Shown piece after piece: positions 59,523-64,000 of a stretch of DNA of 64,000 nt. Each line of letters starts with the position of its first letter. Position 1 is the first letter of the stretch. The stretch spans positions 1-64,000 of the forward strand of contig CANRZB010000001.1 in the NCBI GenBank assembly GCA_947644195.1, written 5' to 3'. The notes below the pieces were generated by a model. It was not told where the DNA came from. It did not search any database and saw only the letters and a program-made list of their open reading frames with translations. Source of the stretch: an uncultured Clostridium sp. (GTDB lineage: Bacteria > Bacillota > Clostridia > Lachnospirales > Lachnospiraceae). Both the position numbers and the translations under genes were made by a program.

Positions 59523-61154
59523 ATGATTCAAGCAAGTAACGTGACATTACGTCTGGGAAAAAAGGCATTATTTGAGGATGTCAACATTAAGTTTACCGAG
59601 GGAAACTGTTATGGACTGATCGGTGCGAACGGCGCCGGAAAGTCTACGTTCCTAAAAATTCTGACAGGAGAAATTGAGCCGAGCCAGGGAGAAATTATTA
59701 TTACGCCCGGCCAGCGCCTTTCTTTCCTGAAACAGGACCATTTCCAATTTGACGAATACCTTGTGCTGGATACCGTCATCATGGGAAACGAACATCTTTA
59801 TCATATTATGAAAGAAAAGGATGCCATTTATGCCAAAGAAGATTTTACGGAAGAAGATGGAATCCGGGCAAGCGAACTGGAGGCAGAATTTGCAGAACTG
59901 AACGGTTGGGAAGCAGAATCTGACGCCGCTACTCTGTTAAATGGCCTGGGAATCTCTCAAGAACTGCATAGTAAGCAGATGAGCGAGCTGACCGCCAGCG
60001 ACAAGGTAAAAATCCTGTTAGCACAGGCATTATTTGGCAACCCTGATATCTTGCTGTTGGACGAGCCAACCAACCATTTGGATCTGGATGCCATCCGGTG
60101 GTTGGAAGAATTTTTAATTAATTTTAACAATACCGTGATTGTTGTTTCTCATGACCGCTATTTCCTAAATAAAGTATGTACCCATACCGCTGATATTGAC
60201 TATGCCAAAATACAGCTTTATGCAGGAAACTATGATTTCTGGTATGAATCCAGCCAGTTGATGATTAAGCAGATGAAAGAAGCAAATAAGAAGAAAGAAG
60301 AAAAGATCAAGGAGCTGCAGGAATTTATACAACGCTTCAGCGCCAACGCTTCCAAGTCAAAACAGGCTACTTCCAGAAAACGTGCCTTAGAAAAAATTGA
60401 ACTGGATGAGATGAAACCTTCCAGCCGAAAATATCCCTATATTGATTTCCGGCCAGACCGGGAGATCGGTAATGAAGTACTAACCGTAGAGCATCTTTCT
60501 AAAACCATTGACGGCGTCAAAGTCCTGGATGATATTTCCTTTATCATCGGCCGGGAGGATAAAGTGGCATTCGTTGGAAGCAACACCATTGCCGCCACCA
60601 CCTTATTCCAGATCCTCGCGGGGGAAATGGAACCGGACGAAGGCAGCTATAAATGGGGAGTAACGACCAGTTTTTCCTATTTCCCTAAGGATAATACGGA
60701 GTTGTTCGACCGAAACGAGACCATTGTGGACTGGCTGATGCCATTTTCACCAGAAAAAGATCCTACCTATGTGCGCGGTTTCCTGGGACGTATGCTCTTT
60801 CCAGGAGAAGACGGCATTAAAAAAGTAAATGTCCTGTCCGGTGGTGAGCGCGTCCGTGTGATGCTTTCAAAAATGATGATTTTGGGGTCCAACATCCTGA
60901 TTATGGATGAGCCGACGCCGCATCTGGATATGGAATCCATCACGGCATTGAATAACGGATTAATCAAATTCCCGGGCGTGATACTCTTTACCTCCCAGGA
61001 CCACCAGTTTATCCAGACGATCGCGAACCGCATTATGGAGCTGACGCCGGGCGGCCTGATTGATAAAATCACAACCTATGATGAATATCTGGATAGCGAT
61101 GAGATGGCGAGAAAACGTCAGATTCTGACTGTACAGGCAGAGGAAGAAGATTAG
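59523..61154 (+). CDS. ABC-F family ATPase (YbiT-like)
   Basis: NBD1 GANGAGKSTFLKILTG and LLLDEPTNHLD; linker RFSANASKSKQATSRKRALEKI; NBD2 VLSGGERVRVMLSKMM and LIMDEPTPHLDMES. Confidence 0.93.
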   Translation: MIQASNVTLRLGKKALFEDVNIKFTEGNCYGLIGANGAGKSTFLKILTGEIEPSQGEIIITPGQRLSFLKQDHFQFDEYLVLDTVIMGNEHLYHIMKEKDAIYAKEDFTEEDGIRASELEAEFAELNGWEAESDAATLLNGLGISQELHSKQMSELTASDKVKILLAQALFGNPDILLLDEPTNHLDLDAIRWLEEFLINFNNTVIVVSHDRYFLNKVCTHTADIDYAKIQLYAGNYDFWYESSQLMIKQMKEANKKKEEKIKELQEFIQRFSANASKSKQATSRKRALEKIELDEMKPSSRKYPYIDFRPDREIGNEVLTVEHLSKTIDGVKVLDDISFIIGREDKVAFVGSNTIAATTLFQILAGEMEPDEGSYKWGVTTSFSYFPKDNTELFDRNETIVDWLMPFSPEKDPTYVRGFLGRMLFPGEDGIKKVNVLSGGERVRVMLSKMMILGSNILIMDEPTPHLDMESITALNNGLIKFPGVILFTSQDHQFIQTIANRIMELTPGGLIDKITTYDEYLDSDEMARKRQILTVQAEEED

Positions 61155-61184
61155 AGCACTCCTAAACATGAACTATTGAAAAAC

Positions 61185-61213
61185 GGCTGCATAATATGGT
61201 GCAGCCATTTTTC
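61185..61213 (+). terminator. Terminator after the ABC-F gene
   Basis: GGCTGCA ... TGCAGCC stem followed by ATTTTTC. Confidence 0.7.
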
Positions 61214-61314
61214 ATGCTTTTAGAGAAGATGATTCTGAAAAGATCTGTATAAAAGATTGTTTCTGATAGCCAATTCCCTTCCTAATTCGGAAATGAAAAT
61301 TTCTATTTATACAC

Positions 61315-61339
61315 AAAAAAACCACAGATCTCTCTGTGG
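61315..61339 (-). terminator. Terminator of the tRNA-Gln transcript
   Basis: Minus strand CCACAG-AGAGAT-CTGTGG followed by TTTTTTT. Confidence 0.75.
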
Positions 61340-61346
61340 CTGATAA

Positions 61347-61418
61347 CTGGGCTACAAGGATTCGAACCTTGAAATGCTGGAGTCAGAGTCCAGTGCCTTA
61401 CCATTTGGCGATAGCCCA
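61347..61418 (-). tRNA. tRNA-Gln (anticodon CUG), CCA not encoded
   Basis: Minus strand TGGGCTATCGCCAAATGGTAAGGCACTGGACTCTGACTCCAGCATTTCAAGGTTCGAATCCTTGTAGCCCAG folds as a cloverleaf; anticodon loop CTCTGAC. Confidence 0.94.
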
Positions 61419-61547
61419 TTGTTTTGCCTGCCTTACCGCAGGCACTAGTACATTATATACTAGATCATTTTTTTTTGCAAGCACTTTTTTCAAAAATTTT
61501 GATAGAATTTTACAATACATTTTATACCAAAAAATCCACCGAAAAAC

Positions 61548-63407
61548 CTACCGTTCTTCTGGATGATTCATGATTTCCCGAATACTCTGCACAATCCGTA
61601 GAATCAGATCCACCCGGCGAAACGGAGTAATCAAATAGTAACCGTCCACATAGGGCGTAATCTCTCTGGCAATCTGCGTCGAGATCTTCCAGGCCAGTTC
61701 CTCTCCCTCCGCCCGGTCTTTTTCCCGATAAGCCTCTATGATCCTTGGATCAACATCAATCCCTGCCATTTCATTATTCATGAAACAGGCATTGCGATAA
61801 CTGACAACAGGCATAATACCGCCTAAAAGTTTGACATCCAATTCCTCTCTGGCCCGCTGTAAATTTTCAAAAGCCCTGACGGTCAAAACAGGCTGTGTAA
61901 ACAAAACACTGACTCCGTTTTCCATTTTCCGTCTGGCGTGACGAAGCTGGCTGTCAAATTGCAGGGCATTAATATTTAACGCCCCACTGACCATAAACGG
62001 ATTATCCTGGAACACTTGCTGGTCCAGCGTTCGGATATGATTGGCCAAAACAGCAGAATTATAACTGAATATCGTCTTGATATCATTTCGTTCTGCTGCC
62101 GGTACCGGATCACCAGTTACTGTCAAGACATTATTGACCCCCTCAATATTCAGACCCAGTAGCAAAGCCTTGGTCGCATTCATGTTGCGGTCTCTACATG
62201 TCATATGCGGAATGACTGGTATTCCGATCTCGCGCATCACTTTGCAGGCCAGGACACTACTGTCAATCCTGGCTCTTGCAATAGGACAATCTGCAATATC
62301 AATGGCATCTACCCCTGCCTGTCGATATCTGGCAGCACCCTCCATAAAAAATCCAATCTCCGGCTCTACCGGTGGATCCAACTCCACTACCAGTACTTTT
62401 TCCCCACGCAGCAATTTTCTGGCAAAGGCATTGCGGTCATTGTTCATTGGATCGGAAGAATCTGAGTACTCCGGCTCCAGGTCTTCCCGCATGGAAGAAA
62501 CCTGAGAACGATCTCTCCCGGAAAGCGGTCTATTCTGTAATTCCTGCTGCAACGCCCGGATATCCTCCGGCCCTGTACCACAACATCCTCCCAAAATAGA
62601 AACTCCTTGTTCCGCCAATGCATGCATACTATGTGCAAAATAACCATGGCTGCTGCCAAAGTAAGTACGGTTACCAACTACCGTTGGATAACCAGCATTA
62701 GGCATGACAGTAATATATTTTCCAGCGTTCTGCACCGGTAATTTTTGAATCATTTCCGAAATATGCTTTGGCCCGGAGATACAGTTAAATCCCACCGCAT
62801 CCACCTCTGGCAACTGCAACGTATTCTGATACAGACTTCTACCGTAAAATCCACTTCGGGTAAATCCTTCCGGCGACACTCCATAAGATACCATTACAAA
62901 AGAGTCTGATATTCTCTTTTTAATATATGCGGTAACTTCTGCTAAGCCTTCCATGGAATCCATTGTCTCAAAGATAAAATAGCGGACATCCTGCTCCAGA
63001 AACCGATCTACCAGAGAAAGATATATCTCCGCTGCAGATCCTCCGTCCGGTGTCTGCACGGGTCCAATATCGGCAAATAAAAAATGCGTATTGTAGCCTC
63101 CTGCCGTTTCTGTACTGGCAATCGCCTCTCTGGCGATCTGTATCCCCCTTTGGATACTCTGCTCCATCTGGTCTGGATCCTGTGAAAAAGTAACTGGATT
63201 TGCTCCAAAAGTATTGGTTTTAATTGCCACTGCACCTGCATCCAGATAAGCACGATGGATTTCTCGAATCACTTCCGGGTGCGTTATATTTAATCTCTCA
63301 CAAATCTCCGTTTGGTATTGTGGATACTGTTCTGAGAGATACGTCCCCATGGCTCCGTCAAATAGCAACGGCTGTCCGGCCAAATATTCCCAAATGTCTT
63401 TTTTCAT
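61548..63407 (-). CDS. Bifunctional homocysteine S-methyltransferase / methylenetetrahydrofolate reductase
   Basis: Hcy MTase motifs DGAMGTYL, GFNCISGPKHI, GGCCGTGPEDI; C-terminal MTHFR motifs VVELDPPVEPE, NVLTVTGDPV, FTQPVLTVRAFENL. Confidence 0.93.
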   Translation of the reverse strand: MKKDIWEYLAGQPLLFDGAMGTYLSEQYPQYQTEICERLNITHPEVIREIHRAYLDAGAVAIKTNTFGANPVTFSQDPDQMEQSIQRGIQIAREAIASTETAGGYNTHFLFADIGPVQTPDGGSAAEIYLSLVDRFLEQDVRYFIFETMDSMEGLAEVTAYIKKRISDSFVMVSYGVSPEGFTRSGFYGRSLYQNTLQLPEVDAVGFNCISGPKHISEMIQKLPVQNAGKYITVMPNAGYPTVVGNRTYFGSSHGYFAHSMHALAEQGVSILGGCCGTGPEDIRALQQELQNRPLSGRDRSQVSSMREDLEPEYSDSSDPMNNDRNAFARKLLRGEKVLVVELDPPVEPEIGFFMEGAARYRQAGVDAIDIADCPIARARIDSSVLACKVMREIGIPVIPHMTCRDRNMNATKALLLGLNIEGVNNVLTVTGDPVPAAERNDIKTIFSYNSAVLANHIRTLDQQVFQDNPFMVSGALNINALQFDSQLRHARRKMENGVSVLFTQPVLTVRAFENLQRAREELDVKLLGGIMPVVSYRNACFMNNEMAGIDVDPRIIEAYREKDRAEGEELAWKISTQIAREITPYVDGYYLITPFRRVDLILRIVQSIREIMNHPEER

Positions 63408-63537
63408 GATAATCCCCACTCCGAAGCGTATGCAACGGGGAGATGAGATATTCGCGCTGGCGATTTCTCATCTCCCATCAAGGCTTATTTGTGACGCTCC
63501 AGCACAAATAGCCAACATAAACATGTACAACGTGACG

Positions 63538-64000
63538 TCATTGCCGACGGTATAAATGGTATTCCCCCTCCGCATGTTCCAGTTCAAAATTGGAAGAAAA
63601 AGCGCTTTCCTCAGAAATTCCATAATTATAACGTTCGCTTGGCCCAACCAGAATATAATCTACCCCATACTGATCCAGTAATGCCTGATCTGCAGGGTTG
63701 GCATACATCTGCCCCACAGCAATCTCAGCCTGCTGATATGGCATTCCATGATAATATAGGATGGAAGAAGATCCGCACACGATGTTCCGCCCCGTCAGGG
63801 AGGATATCGCATTATTGTGTCGGGTATCTGTCAGAATAACAGCATCCGGCTCCAGCACATCTTCAATATACCTGCACATTTTAAGTTCATCGGCAGGATA
63901 CAATTCATAATGTGACACAGCCTCCCGCCCCATCGTAAGAATCGCCGAGATTGTCATGATGAACAGGGAAACTGCCAATAATACTCCACGCACTACTTTT
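63538..64000 (-). CDS. C-terminal part of a membrane protein (N-terminus beyond window)
   Basis: Hydrophobic N-terminal segment followed by DAVILTDTRHNNAISSLTGRNIVCGSSSILYYHG...DYILVGPSERYNYG, resembling the soluble tail of polytopic glycosyltransferase/YfhO-like proteins. Confidence 0.6.
   Translation of the reverse strand, partial: KVVRGVLLAVSLFIMTISAILTMGREAVSHYELYPADELKMCRYIEDVLEPDAVILTDTRHNNAISSLTGRNIVCGSSSILYYHGMPYQQAEIAVGQMYANPADQALLDQYGVDYILVGPSERYNYGISEESAFSSNFELEHAEGEYHLYRRQ

Noticed and set aside
63400-63540. SAM riboswitch upstream of the Hcy-methyltransferase/MTHFR gene
   Set aside because: No SAM-I consensus (for example CTTATCAAGAGAGGTGGAGGGA) on the minus strand.

Overview
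64 kb of a low/mid-GC Firmicutes chromosome (gene content and style suggest Clostridia, probably Lachnospiraceae; taxonomy is inferred). No IS element, prophage, CRISPR array or rRNA operon was seen. Most of the window is housekeeping: pyrBI, nth, aconitase-family hydratase, a TPP-riboswitch-controlled thiamine-precursor ABC transporter, Ktr/Trk K+ uptake, greA-lysS, an OPT transporter with a PqqD-like gene, LemA/DUF2207, folB-folK, metH, a SAH/MTA deaminase-PNP salvage cluster, tRNA-Gln, and a homocysteine methyltransferase/MTHFR. The main system is a roughly 19.7 kb minus-strand type IV pilus locus (about 37.1-56.7 kb). It has PilB with an MshEN-like N-terminus, PilT, PilC, a major prepilin, prepilin peptidase, a PilM-PilN fusion, PilO, three minor prepilins, an 818-aa PilX-like protein, and a terminal 1,807-aa secreted or anchored protein with a Thr/Pro linker (DUF5057-like). 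A second theme is apparent pseudoenzymes: (i) a zinc-finger anti-sigma domain fused to a signal-peptidase-I fold lacking both the catalytic Ser and Lys, next to an ECF sigma factor and a candidate ECF promoter; (ii) a GlgX-like GH13 protein lacking all three catalytic carboxylates; (iii) a transglutaminase-like protein with Cys to Ser; (iv) an ABC-F ATPase with one apparently degenerate composite ATP site. A SAH/MTA deaminase gene is split by a frameshift at an A5 run. All family calls come from reading motifs by eye; no database search was run.
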